The notes beneath the pieces are model-generated. The model was not told the DNA's origin, made no database searches, and saw only the letters and a program-made list of their open reading frames with translations. Of a DNA stretch of 64,000 nucleotides, positions 18,494 through 29,100 are shown piece after piece (positions within the stretch are counted from its first letter, which is position 1; each line of letters starts with the position of its first letter). Source of the DNA: Deltaproteobacteria bacterium (GTDB lineage: Bacteria > Lernaellota > Lernaellaia > JACKCT01); assembly GCA_027493875.1 (NCBI GenBank), contig JAOSJX010000005.1, positions 1 through 64,000 on the forward strand, given 5' to 3'. A program made the translations under genes and the position numbers.

Positions 18494-19886
18494 CTACTCC
18501 TTTTCCTTCTTCGACAGATCGAATCGCTTCATGAGGCGGATGACGTTGGATTTGGCGGTGCCGAGGCGTTCGGCGGCGCGGGAGATGTTCCAATCCTCGA
18601 GTTCCAAGGCCTCGGTCAATATGGACTGGTTGAAATCTTCCAGCACGCGCGAGCGGATCTCGCTGTAGCTTTCGCCCGTGCCGAGGAAGCCGCCGGTCTG
18701 GCGCTTGGGCGAATCCTGCAAATACGGCGGCAGATCGTCCAATCGCACCTCATTGTCCTCGCACATGATGACGAGATGTTTGGCGAGATTTTCGATTTCG
18801 CGGACGTTGCCGGGCCAGTCGTATTCCTGCAGACGCGCCATCACCTTCGGGGGCACCTCGAACGCGTCGCGGCCGGAACGCTTGGCGAATTTTTCCAGGA
18901 AGAAGCGCACCAGCACGGGAATATCGTCGCGCCGTTCCTTGAGCGGCGGGATACGCAGTTCCAATACGCGCAGGCGGTAATAAAGGTCCTCGCGGAAACG
19001 CTCCTCCGCCACCTCGTCTTCGAGCACCTTGTTCGTCGCCGCAACAACGCGCACGTCCACCTGCGATTCCTTGAGCCCGCCGACGGCGCGGATCTTGTGA
19101 TCCTGCAGGAAGCGCAGGAGCTTGACCTGAAGTTGTTGCGGCAACTCCGCGATTTCGTCCAGGAAGATCGTGCCGCGGTGCGCCTCTTGAATCAGTCCCA
19201 CCTTGTCGGACGTGGCGCCGGTGAACGCGCCCTTCTTGTGGCCGAAGAGTTCCGACTCGATGAGATGTTCGGGCAGCGCGCCGCAGTTGACGGCGATGAA
19301 TCGGTGGTTCTGGCGTGGGCTGGCAAAATGGATGGCGCGCGCGAAGAGCTCTTTTCCGGTGCCGCTCGCGCCGGTGATGAGGACGCTTTCGTCCGTGGGC
19401 GCCAGGCGCGAGGCCATGCGGATGGTTTCGCGGATGGACTCGCTGGTGCCGATGATGGATTCGAAACCGTACTGCTCCTGGATCTGGCTTTTCAGGTATT
19501 TGATCTCGTCCTTCATCGTCAGCCCGTCGAAGACGCGCTCGATGGTTTTCACCATCAGTTCCGGCTTGAAGGGTTTGACGATGTAGTCGTCCGCGCCGAA
19601 GCGCAGCGCCTCGATGGCGGAATTGAGGTCGGCGTAGGCGGTCATGATGAGGACGGCCGGCTCGGGAACTTTTTTTCTTGAGCTCGCGCAGCAACTCGAT
19701 GCCGCTCATGCCCGGCATGTTGATGTCCGTCACGACGACGGGAAAGGGCTGTTTATCGAAATGGCCCAAGGCCTCCTCGCCGGATTCCGCCGAGGTGACC
19801 TGGATATCGTTGCGGCCGAGGCTGCGCTCGAGAATCAGGCGCGCGCCCGGCTCGTCGTCCACCACGAGAATGCGTTTTTCGATCAT
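18494..19886 (-). CDS. NtrC-family sigma-54-dependent response regulator, frameshift at T7
   Basis: ATG 19886 opens the receiver domain: ILVVDDEPGARLILERSL, then VVTDINMPGMSG with the phospho-Asp, and DDYIVKPF after the break. A frame change at the T7 run near 19670 follows LRELKKK. The AAA+ domain has GASGTGKELFARAIH (Walker A), GAFTGA (sigma-54 contact loop) and GTIFLDEIAELP (Walker B). The C-terminus is a Fis-type helix-turn-helix (NISRAAERLGTAKSNVIRLM). About 464 residues, full length for the family. It overlaps the kinase gene by four bases. Likely targets are the GG-N10-GC promoters in this window, including that of its own operon. Confidence 0.9.
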
Positions 19887-21503
19887 ACGAGGCCTTCCTT
19901 CATCGCCGGTCCGTTACCGCCGCTGCGCGGCAGCACAATGGTAAAGCACGTCCCCTTACCCGGTTCGCTTTCGACCGTGATCGTCCCGCCGTGTTCTTCC
20001 ACGATGCGGTAGCTGATCGCCAGCCCCAGGCCCGTCCCTTCCTGCCCCTTTTTCGTGGTGAAGAAAGGATCGAAGATGCGCGGCTGGATGTCTTTGGGAA
20101 TTCCGGCGCCGGTGTCGCACACGCGCAAACGCACGAGATGGTCCATCCCGGTGGGGGTGAGATCCGTGCGGACGGTGAGTTTGCCGCCGTTCGGCATGGC
20201 CTGCCCGGCGTTGATGAGCAGATTGATGAGCACTTGTTTGATGCGGTTGCCGTCCACGCTGATCTCCGGCAGTTCGGCGAGATCCTTTTCCAGCTCGATT
20301 TTCTTGGACCATTTCTGTGCGCGGATGAGATCGAGCGACTCGTCGACCAGACGGTTGACCTGCGTCGGCCGGCGCTCCGGTTCGTGGTGGCGCGCGAAGT
20401 CCAGCAGGCTGTTGACGATTTTCTGGCAGCGCGCCGCCTCGCGCTCGATCATCTGGAGATCGCCGGTGAGCTGCGAGCCTTCTTCGAGATCCTGCAGAAT
20501 CAGTGAGCAGATGCCCTGGATGACGTGAATCGGGTTGCTGATTTCGTGGGACACGCCGGCGGCGAGCGTACCCATGGCGGAGAGTTTTTCCGTGCGGATG
20601 AGCTGGTCCTCCGCCGCCTTGAGTTCGCGTTTGACCTGTTCGATGCGCCGTTCGAGCGCGACGTTGAAGTTCTGCGTTTCGGCGAGGAGGCGTTCGCGCT
20701 CGCCGGTTACGCGCTTGAGCACGTCCACCATCTGGTTGAACGATCGCGCGAGATCGCCGATCTCGTCCTCCGTTTCCAGCGGCAGTCTTTCCGGGTACTC
20801 GCCGGAGGAAATCGCGCGGGTCGCCTGCTCCAATTGGAGCACCGGCGCCACGATCTGCTTCACGAAGCGCGTGATGAGAAAAAAAGACGGCGAGAAAGCC
20901 GATGAGAAACGTCGTGATCGTCAGGCGCTCCGTGCGGTTCACCCAGAGGCGGTTCTGCAAAATCAGGTGGTTGAGCATGCGTTCGAAGGGATCGACGATC
21001 TCCTCGGCAAGCGTGACGATGTCGCGCGATGTGCGGAACGCCCGCGCCTCGACCTGCGGTTTGGGTTCCGAGCCGTACGTCGTGGTGACGAACTGGCTGA
21101 CCTGCATCTTGTACGTGGACAGCGAGTTTTGGAGCTTCCGCAGTTTGGGCGCCAGCTCCTTGTATTTCTCGTTGCCCTCCCATTCGTGGCATTTCTTGCA
21201 TCGGGCCAGGATTTTGGGATCCTCGAGGGCCGTCGACGCTTTTTCGAGATAGCCGTCGATCATCAGGACGTTGTCCACCAGCGGGTTGATGTCGTCCGTC
21301 AAGCCGTAGCGAAGTTCAATTTGCGACTGTTGCACGAGGGTGGACAGGTGGAAGACGTCGATGAAGTTGTCGATGTGTTCGTGAAAAAATTCACCATCGC
21401 CTGATTGGCGCGCATGCTGTTGAGGTGCCAGACCACGAGCCCGGACGAAAAAAACGACGACGACCATCAGCAGTCCGAGGTTGATGATCAGCTTGCGTCT
21501 CAT
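19883..21503 (-). CDS. Sensor histidine kinase with periplasmic CxxCH haem-binding site, three frameshifts
   Basis: ATG 21503 overlaps the preceding stop. Two membrane helices flank a periplasmic helical domain with ARCKKCHEWEG, a c-type haem motif, so the sensor probably carries covalent haem. A HAMP domain follows (PVLQLEQATRAISSGEYPER), then a coiled coil (ERLLAETQNFNVALERRIEQ), the H-box VSHEISNPIHVIQG, the N-box LINLLINAGQAM and the G-boxes DTGAGIP and GTGLGLAIS. The frame changes near 21440, 21385 and 20880, all A-runs on the plus strand. About 540 residues. Its ATGA overlaps with both neighbours make a three-gene signalling operon. Confidence 0.85.
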
Positions 21504-22429
21504 GGCGTCGTCACCGCCTCGTCGGGGACGACGGGAATCTTGAGCTTATCGATCATGCGCCAGACGTTGCGGTATTCGTCGGGCGCGGCGCCGACGAACC
21601 GTTGAAAGCCCGCCGTCGCCAACGCCGCGCGGCCGCTTTCCGTCTGATCGAGATCGAGCAGCGCCCGGCGTAGCCGCATGACGATACGCGGCGGAAGGTC
21701 GTTTCGAATCACGAAGCCGTTTGACGGAAACTCGTCCGAGCGCGCCAGGATGGTGATGCCGCCGGCGAGGTCGTTGCGCTGTTTGATGACGTCGTCGTAA
21801 ACGCTGCTTTTGAGGGCACCGATGTCGGCCTGCCCCTCGGCCACCGCGTAGAATACCGCGTCATGGCTGCCAAGAATGTGCACCTGGCCGAAAAAAGTTG
21901 TTGAAGTCGCGAAATCCGGCCAGGGCGAGCAGATAGAGCGGGTACGCGTAGCCGGCGGACGTGTGCGGGTGGACGAAGGCGACGCTGCGGCCGCGCCATG
22001 AATGAATGTTTTTCGTCACGCCGGAACCGCGCCGCGTGATGATGTACCCCGATAGGTCGACGAACCGTCGAGAAGCACCGGGCGCACGAGCACCTGCGTT
22101 GGAAAGGCGCGTAAAACGATCGCGCTGGAAAAGCTGCCGAGGAACGCGCCGGAGAGGCGGTCCTTTTGAAATTCCTGAAACGCCCGCCCGTAGTTCGGCA
22201 GGATTTGAAGGTCGAATTTCCAGTTGAGCTCGTTTTCCAATTCCTTGAACAGCGGCTGAAACCGTTCTTTCTGATCGAAGATGTTGCGCTCCGGAATCAG
22301 GCCGATCGACAGCGTCAGCGTCGCCGTGGCCGGCGGCTCCGGTTCCTGGGTCGGCGGCTGGCGGCAAGATTGGACTGAAAATGAGACCGCCAGGACCGCC
22401 AATAAGTATCCGAACGCGCGTGGTCGCAT
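21500..22429 (-). CDS. PhnD-like periplasmic binding lipoprotein, two frameshifts
   Basis: ATG 22429; lipobox SVQSC. The body follows the phosphate/phosphonate-binding PhnD pattern: LSIGLIPERNIFDQKERFQP, LKELENELNW-like start, RFVDLSGYIITRRGSGV, SVAFVHPHTSAGYAYP, HDAVFYAVAEGQADIGALKS. The frame changes near 22060 and 21893. About 310 residues. With no permease or ATPase nearby and a kinase start overlapping its stop (ATGA), it is more likely a ligand sensor feeding the kinase, as PhnD-like domains do in TtrS-type systems, than a transporter part (inference). Confidence 0.75.
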
Positions 22430-22494
22430 TCTAAATTCCCGACATTAGGGGCTTTTGAAAAGCCTTGGGAATAGTAGGCCACGGGTTTTGATAA

Positions 22495-22510
22495 AGCAAT
22501 TCGGGTGCCA
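22495..22510 (-). promoter_or_regulatory. Sigma-54 promoter of the PhnD-like/kinase/regulator operon
   Basis: On the minus strand TGGCACCCGAATTGCT has GG-N10-GC spacing and a single mismatch to TGGCAYR-N4-TTGCW. It lies 66 bases before the ATG at 22429 and suggests autoregulation by the operon's own activator. Confidence 0.75.
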
Positions 22511-22692
22511 AAAATGGAACCGTCGATTGATCCCGGTCTGGATTTTCCGGCCCGGATTGATTAGGATTCGCAACGCTTGGCGGTGGGGAGTCTTCGCCGT
22601 TTGATATTTCGGGGTTTTGTTGAATTTATTGTTTCCACCACGGTGCGCCGTCTCTTCAAGGAAGCGGCGTTAAAAAAACAGGGTCGAACCTC

Positions 22693-24056
22693 GTGGTAAG
22701 CGCCAAAAAAACGGAACGCGAACGCCAAGGCTGGCTGGGATTCCTATCGAGCAACCAGCTCGCGATCTACACGCTGATCGCGCTGGGCATCGTGACCCTC
22801 ATCGGAACGGTGCTGCCGCAACGCGGTCCCGGTCTTTCGGAACCGGAGTACGCGCGTCTGGCCGATATGGGCGGCGGGTGGACGGCGGCGGCGAGGCTCG
22901 GCCTGCTCGATATTTTCCACTCGATCTGGTTCTACGCGCTGATCGCCATTTTGTGCGCGAATCTGATCGCCTGCACGATTTTGAATTTCCGGCGCGTCTA
23001 CAAAACGAACACGACCAAAACGCTCAAGTTCGGACCGGACGCGCTCAACCAATTCGAACATCTCCAAACCTTCAAGGCCGGCGACCTGGACGGGGCGAAG
23101 ATCGCATCGATGATCAAGCCGGGGCGCAGGGAAAAAATCGACGACGGCGAATATTTCTTCGCCGAGTCCGGCGATCTGCACCGCTACGGCGCCATCATCA
23201 CGCATTTCGCCATTCTCATCCTCGCGGCGGGCGCGATCTACGGCGCGGCCCTCGGCATCGACGGGTCGATGATCATTCCGGAAGGCGAGCAGTCCGGCAC
23301 GCTCCAGTTGCGGCGCGGCGGTGAATTGGAATTACCATTCCAGGTGCGCTGCAACGATTTCACGTTGGAGCACTATGAGAATTCGCGGCAACCGAAGACC
23401 TTCCGATCCGAGCTCACGTACATCCCGGCGTCGGGCGACGCGTGGGATACGACCATCGAGGTGAACCATCCCGCGGCGTTCGGCGGGTTCCGCTTTTTCC
23501 AGTCGTCGTACGGGCAAATGCAGCCGCGCCTCGTCGTCGGCGTGACGCGCCGCGCGGATGGAAACTCCCTGGGCGAGTTGCCGGTCCAGATCAAAAGGAC
23601 GTACGAGGTCCCGGGCGCATCGGCGCATTTTTCGGTGCAGGACGTGGCCGACAATAAATTCAACCAAGGGCTCGCGGCGCTTATCCGCGAAACCAAACCC
23701 GATGCGCCCCCGCGGATTTTTGGATCTTTCTAAAAAATCCGAGCTTCGACGAAACGCGCGGCGGCGAATTCATCTACCGCTTGGCCGATATCCGCACCGG
23801 CGAGTACTACACGGGCCTGATGGTGACGAGAAATCCCGGCGTGAACATCGTGTGGCTCGGCAGTGCGCTCGGCGGCGTGGGCCTGTTTCTGGCGTTCTTC
23901 CTGCCGCACCGCCGGACGATCGTGCGCCTGGCGGACGGGAAGATCACGCTCGGCTACACCGACTCGCGCGCGCGCGACGTTTCCGAAGAAAAATTCGCCG
24001 AACTCGTCGAACGCTTCGGCGGGCGGACGAAATCAAGCGAGAATAAAAAAGCTTAA
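22693..24056 (+). CDS. resB: ResB-like cytochrome c biogenesis protein, one frameshift
   Basis: GTG 22693 is the only plausible start. Membrane helices appear at about residues 22-45 (LAIYTLIALGIVTLIGTVLP), 75-98 (IWFYALIAILCANLIACTIL) and 165-190 (IITHFAILILAAGAIYGAAL). A large periplasmic domain follows (FRSELTYIPASGDAWDT, PAAFGGFRFFQSSYG) and a last helix (GSALGGVGLFLAFFLPH). This order is that of ResB/Ccs1. The frame changes near 23723 in a T-run. With CcsA two genes on, it forms the system II machine that exports haem and attaches it to CxxCH, which fits the cytochrome-rich surroundings. Confidence 0.85.
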
Positions 24057-24105
24057 GGAAACTTTTCGGCGCCGCACCAAGGGCGCCGCAGCAAAGGTGG
24101 TTCTC

Positions 24106-24735
24106 ATGAAGAAATTAGCGATGTTTCTGGTGGTGTCGGCTTCCGTGCTCGCCCTGGCGGTCGCGTGCAATCCGCCGCAAAACACGGCGGCCCCGGCCGC
24201 TCCGGCCGAGGCGCCGGCGCCCCCGCAAGGCACGCCCTCGATGATGGGCGGCTCGCCCGACGCGGCGGCGAATCCGCACGCCGGCGACGATCCGCACGGC
24301 GCTTCCGATCCTCACGCGGGGATGGACATGGGTCAAGGCATGGGCTCCGCGCCGGGCGGCGGGCAGCCGTCGAGCCTGCCGGTGGTGGTGCCGGACGACG
24401 TCAAGGCGATGTTCAAGAGCGTCAAGCTGAACTTCGGCAAAAAGGACGGCTCGGACACGCAGGCCATCGAGGTGCCGGTCGACGGCGAGGCGAAGCTGGG
24501 CGACAGCGGCCTGACCGTGAAGGTGCTCGCGTTTCTGCCGACCTTCTACATGGACCAGTCGCGCATCAGCTCGGTCGGCGTGGAGGAAAACAATCCCGCC
24601 GCCAAGGTGACGGTTTTCGAGAACGGCAAGGAAATTCACACCGGCTGGCTCTTTTCCAAAATGCCGACGGTGCATCCCTTCCCGCACGAGACCTACACGC
24701 TGACGTTGGCGGAAGGCGTCAAGGCCGCCGAATAA
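24106..24735 (+). CDS. DUF2155-like lipoprotein in the cytochrome maturation cluster
   Basis: ATG 24106 after AAGGTGG. Lipobox ALAVAC, then a Pro/Ala and His/Met-rich linker (ANPHAGDDPHGASDPHAGMD) that could bind metal. The C-terminal domain (about residues 115-209) has LTVKVLAFLPTFYMD, NNPAAKVTVFENGKEI and HTGWLFSKMPTVHPF, as in DUF2155 proteins found beside cytochrome genes. It lies between resB and ccsA with short gaps, so it probably assists haem or copper delivery (inference). Confidence 0.65.
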   Translation: MKKLAMFLVVSASVLALAVACNPPQNTAAPAAPAEAPAPPQGTPSMMGGSPDAAANPHAGDDPHGASDPHAGMDMGQGMGSAPGGGQPSSLPVVVPDDVKAMFKSVKLNFGKKDGSDTQAIEVPVDGEAKLGDSGLTVKVLAFLPTFYMDQSRISSVGVEENNPAAKVTVFENGKEIHTGWLFSKMPTVHPFPHETYTLTLAEGVKAAE

Positions 24736-24750
24736 CGCCAGGGGAAACGC

Positions 24751-26079
24751 ATGGGCAACTTTTTTGCGGAAATGCTGGACGGGTTCGCCGCGGGATCGGC
24801 GGAGGCGGTGTCGATCGCGCTGTTCGACCTGACCTTCATCCTCTTCATCGTGGCGGCGGCGTCCTACGCCTTCTATCTGATGCGCCGTTCGAACGCCGTG
24901 TGGGGCGTCGGCTTCGCCGGGCTTGTCGCGGGCGCGGCGCTTATGACCGTCGCCCTCATCCTGCGTTGGATCGCGGCGGGTTGGGGCCATCCGCCCTGGA
25001 CCAACCTCTACGAGTCCCTCGTGTTTTTCTCGTGGGGCCTCATCGTTTCGTACGCGGTGGTGGAGTGGAAGTACCGCATCAAAGTGGCCGGCGCCTTCGT
25101 GGTGCCGATCGTGATGATCGCGCTCGGCCTCGCGTCGTTCTCCGGGAGCAAGGAGATCACGCCGCTGATGCCGGCGCTGCAAAGCATCTGGCTGCACCTG
25201 CACGTGTTCGGCGCGTCCATCGCGTACGCCATGTTCATCGTGGCCTTCGCGTTCGCGGTGCTCTTTTTGTTCCAGGATAAATTGCCGCTGCCGAACTTCC
25301 ACTTCGCGGCGAGCACCGCGTGCGCGCTGGCGCTCGTGGCCGTGTCGAAGGCGCGCGTGTTCGTCCTTCAGTTTCCGCTGACGAAAGCCGTCTTCCACGA
25401 CGGGCAGGTCTACAAAGCGCAGATCCCCGGCACCGATCCGGCGCAGTACGACAAGGTCGATCTGCCGGGTATGGGCCTGTTTATGTTCATCGTGTTCGCC
25501 TTGTTCGTCGTGTCCGCGGTCATCAACTACCGCAAACGCGACGCGGAAAAAGAAGCGGACACGAAGCTGCCTTTCTACGCGCACCTGCTGCCGGTGATCC
25601 TGATGGGGCTCGCGCTCGTGCGTCTCATCACGCAGTCGGGATCGTTCCCGGGCTTCACGCTCAAGGTGAACACCTACGGCTTCGCGCTCATGGCGTTCAC
25701 GTGGTTCTTCGCGTTCATGACGCTGCTCATCCAACTCGCCAAGCAGACGTTGGCCGAGCATCTGCCGAAGGCGAAGGCGCTGGACACCATGACCTACCGC
25801 GCGGTGATCGTGGCGTTTCCGATTCTCTCTTTCGTCATCATCTCCGGCGCGATCTGGGCCAACGAGGCGTGGGGGCGCTACTGGGGCTGGGACCCGAAGG
25901 AAACCTCGTCGCTCGTCACGTGGATCGTGTACCTCGTCTATCTGCACACGCGCGTGACCAAGGGATGGATGGGACGCAAAACCGCCTACATCGCCGTCAT
26001 CGGCTTCGCGAGCGTCGTGTTCACCTACCTCGGCGTCAACCTCGTGATCTCGGGATTGCACTCGTACGCGAGCGGATAA
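24751..26079 (+). CDS. ccsA: CcsA/ResC-type haem exporter for cytochrome c assembly
   Basis: 442 residues, intact, with about ten membrane helices. The WWD haem-handling motif is present near residue 368 (WANEAWGRYWGWDPKETSSL), along with conserved His residues in helices (LHLHVFGASIAYAMF; SGLHSYASG at the end). The N-terminal half has an additional helical bundle, so it is longer than the shortest CcsA forms. It forms the system II synthetase with ResB. A strong terminator follows at 26121. Confidence 0.9.
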   Translation: MGNFFAEMLDGFAAGSAEAVSIALFDLTFILFIVAAASYAFYLMRRSNAVWGVGFAGLVAGAALMTVALILRWIAAGWGHPPWTNLYESLVFFSWGLIVSYAVVEWKYRIKVAGAFVVPIVMIALGLASFSGSKEITPLMPALQSIWLHLHVFGASIAYAMFIVAFAFAVLFLFQDKLPLPNFHFAASTACALALVAVSKARVFVLQFPLTKAVFHDGQVYKAQIPGTDPAQYDKVDLPGMGLFMFIVFALFVVSAVINYRKRDAEKEADTKLPFYAHLLPVILMGLALVRLITQSGSFPGFTLKVNTYGFALMAFTWFFAFMTLLIQLAKQTLAEHLPKAKALDTMTYRAVIVAFPILSFVIISGAIWANEAWGRYWGWDPKETSSLVTWIVYLVYLHTRVTKGWMGRKTAYIAVIGFASVVFTYLGVNLVISGLHSYASG

Positions 26080-26120
26080 TCAGTCGCGGGTAACCGGTGG
26101 CCCGTGGCCAGGAAACGTGG

Positions 26121-26150
26121 GGGCGCGATCAATATCGCGCCCTTTTAATT
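26121..26150 (+). terminator. Terminator after ccsA (GGGCGCGAT hairpin family)
   Basis: GGGCGCGAT (26121-26129), loop CAAT, ATCGCGCCC (26134-26142), then TTTTAATT. Near-identical hairpins occur at 18474-18492 and 45249-45268. Confidence 0.8.
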
Positions 26151-26158
26151 GTGTTAAT

Positions 26159-29100
26159 TCAGCAGCCGCACCCGCCTCCGTCATCGTCGCCGGAGCTGTC
26201 GCTGAATTCCGGCAGGGCCTCCGAGTCGTCGTCGCCATCCGTATCGTCATCCGTTGAATCGTCATCCCCGGTGTCGTCGTCCGCGGAGTCGTCGTCCACG
26301 CCCTCGTCCACGCACTCGCCGGTGAATGGATCGCAGGACTGCCCATCCGGACAATCCTTCGGCGACCCCGCGCAGGCGCCGCCGTCGCACACGTCGTTCT
26401 CCGTACAGAGATCCGCGTCGTCGCACGCCGCGCCGTTGTTGTCGGACCACGCGCCCTGGTTGCCGTCCGCGTCGCACGTCAGGCAGACGTTGTCCGGGTT
26501 GGTGGCCCCGTCGGCATAACACACGTCGTCGATCCGACACTCGTCGTCATGACAGACGCACGCGTCACCGTTCTCGTCGCACACGTCCGGCGCGCAGGGA
26601 TCGCCCGCGTGCGCGTCGCACGCGCCGTCCGCGCAGGTGTCGGTCCCGTTGCAGAATAGGCCGTCGTCGCACGCGGTGTCCGGGTCAGCGACAGCGTCGG
26701 CGGGGCACGAAGTATTCGCCCCGTCGCAAAACTCGGCGACATCGCAATCCCCAGCGGCGGCGCGGCACTCGAAGGTATCCGGCCGCACACCGTCGCTCGG
26801 ACAGGTGACGGAACTCCCCGAACACAACTCCGCGACATCGCAATCCCCGGCGGCGGCGCGGCACTCGAAGGTATCCGGCTGCACACCGTCGCTCGGACAG
26901 GTGACGGAACTCCCCCGTACACAACTCCGCGACGTCGCAATCCCCGGCGGACGCGCGGCACTCGAATGTATCCGGCTGCACACCGTCGCCCGGACAGGCG
27001 GCCGAACCGCCCGTACAAAATTCCGCCACGTCGCACACGCCCGCCGAGGCGCGGCACTCGTAACTCCCCGGACGGAATCCGTCGCCCGGGCACGCCGGCG
27101 AACCGCCGGGGCAGAACTCCGCCACGTCGCACGCGCCGGCGGAGGCGCGGCACTCGTGACTTCCCGGTTGGTACCCGTCGCCGGGGCACGTTACCGAACT
27201 CCCCGTGCAGAATTCCGCGATGTCGCAATCGCCGACCGCCGCGCGGCACTCGTGACTTCCGGGTTGGAATCCGTCCCCGGGGCATGCCGCCGCGTCGCCC
27301 GGGCAAAATTCCGCGACGTCGCAGTCGCCGGCGGAGGCGCGGCATTCCATGGTATCGGGTTGGAATTTATTGACGCGGCAGTTGGCGCCGTCACCGGGGC
27401 AGAACTCCGCCACGTCGCACGGGCCGGCGGCGGCCCGGCATTCGTGCGTGTCCGGCCGAAACCCGTCGAAGGGGCAGTCGGGGCCGTTGCCCGGGCAGAA
27501 TTCGGCCGCGTCGCACACGCCAAGCTGAGAGCGGCACTCGTGATTCGACGGTTGAAAACCGTTGGCCGGGCACGTGGGCGACGAGCCGGTGCAGTATTCC
27601 GCGACGTCGCACACGCCGGACGCGGACCGGCAGAGCGTCTGCGCCGGGGCGTTGGACCACGCACTCCGGGACTGCGCCGTGTTGCAGACCTGGCAGGGGT
27701 TGGCCGGATTCGCCTGCCCGTTGTTGTAGCAGGTGCCGCCGATCGAGCAGCCGTTGCAAAAACAAACGTCCAGATAGGCGGTGAGGCTTGGATTGCCTTC
27801 ATAGGCTGCGAGATCCATATAGCCCGACGTGCTGGTCAGGGAAAGAAAATAGAGGCCGTAATTCGGAGCCGCCTCGTTACAGACCTCCTGCACCGCCGCG
27901 TCGGCGACGAACCAATCCCAGCCCGTCGTGTCGGCGAAGGCGGTGGTGAGATCCCCGGCTCCGGTGAATGTCGGACCGTTGTTCCAGGTCGTCGACCCTT
28001 CGTCCCATGCCCCCGTCGGGCGCATCACATAGAAGTCCGCATCGTCGTTGAGTTGGTTGCCGCAGGTCCCGTCTGCGCATCCGCAGTCGTCGGCGTTGGC
28101 GCAGCGGTAAACCCAAAGGGTCGCTTCCGTCACGAATCCCGCCGGGCAAGTCAGATAGTTGAACAGGGCATCCGACCAGCCGCAGGCGTCGAGGTCGTAG
28201 TAACCCGCCACCACGTGGTCCTCATAACCGAAGGGCGTGCCCGGAAAGGCTTCCGACATGAACGTGTCGTAGTAGAGATGCACCGTGGAGCAAGTGATTG
28301 CCGCCGCGTTACGTCCGGCCTCCCTCTTCGCCAGGACTTCGTCCTTGTCTTTGGCCGACGCAAAGACGTGCGCTTGCGCGTCCGCCGCCAACTCGCTTTC
28401 CCGGCCCGCCGAATCGAGCGGGCTGGGATAGTCGCAGACCGTGCTTCCGCCGCCCCATCCGATCTGCGCCCTTGTGTGCGCTTCCGTCGTCCAGACGTTG
28501 TTTTTCATGATGCAGTTGACGGACGGGCCGCATCCGTTTTCGCAATTGGAATTGTCCGTGTGCCACGGGTTGCCTCCGCACGTGCACGAGCACACCGAGT
28601 AGCCAGGCTGAGCATACTCGTCGCAGGCGTGGAAGATGTGCCCGGCTTCGTGCGCGAGGACGCTGTCCATGGCGCCGATGCCCCAGCCGTCGTTGTCCCA
28701 GGTCATGACCACGAAGGGCCCGCCGAGATAGGCGTAGCCGAAGTACATCTCGTCGGAGAACACGCCGTCCGCGTCGTTGTAACTATTGACGACAAAGACG
28801 CTGAACATCTTGTCGCCGGCGTAACCGAGATCGCCGGCGATGTCCGTGTTGTAATTGTTGACGTTCGTCAGGCAGTTCGAATTCGTGTATCCGAGCGTAT
28901 TCATGATGTCGTTGATCCACAGGCACTGGCTCGATTGCGGGCGGTTGATCGGTTCGTAGCGCGTGTTGTTGACGCCGCTTTCGACGGTGTACCAATAGAG
29001 GTCGAAGCTCAACGTTTCGCCGTTCGCCGCCGCGTGGGAAGCCCACCACGCCAACCCCGCGCCGACCTCTGAATAGACCTGGTCGCGCATCCCGGTCGTC

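Noticed and set aside
24115..26061. 648-residue open frame on the minus strand, rich in R/H/D
   Set aside because: Shadow of ccsA and the DUF2155-like gene; composition typical of GC-rich antisense frames.
26700..27655. CRISPR-like spacing of the ~96-base repeats
   Set aside because: The repeats are in frame and code for disintegrin-like units; there are no unique spacers and no cas genes.
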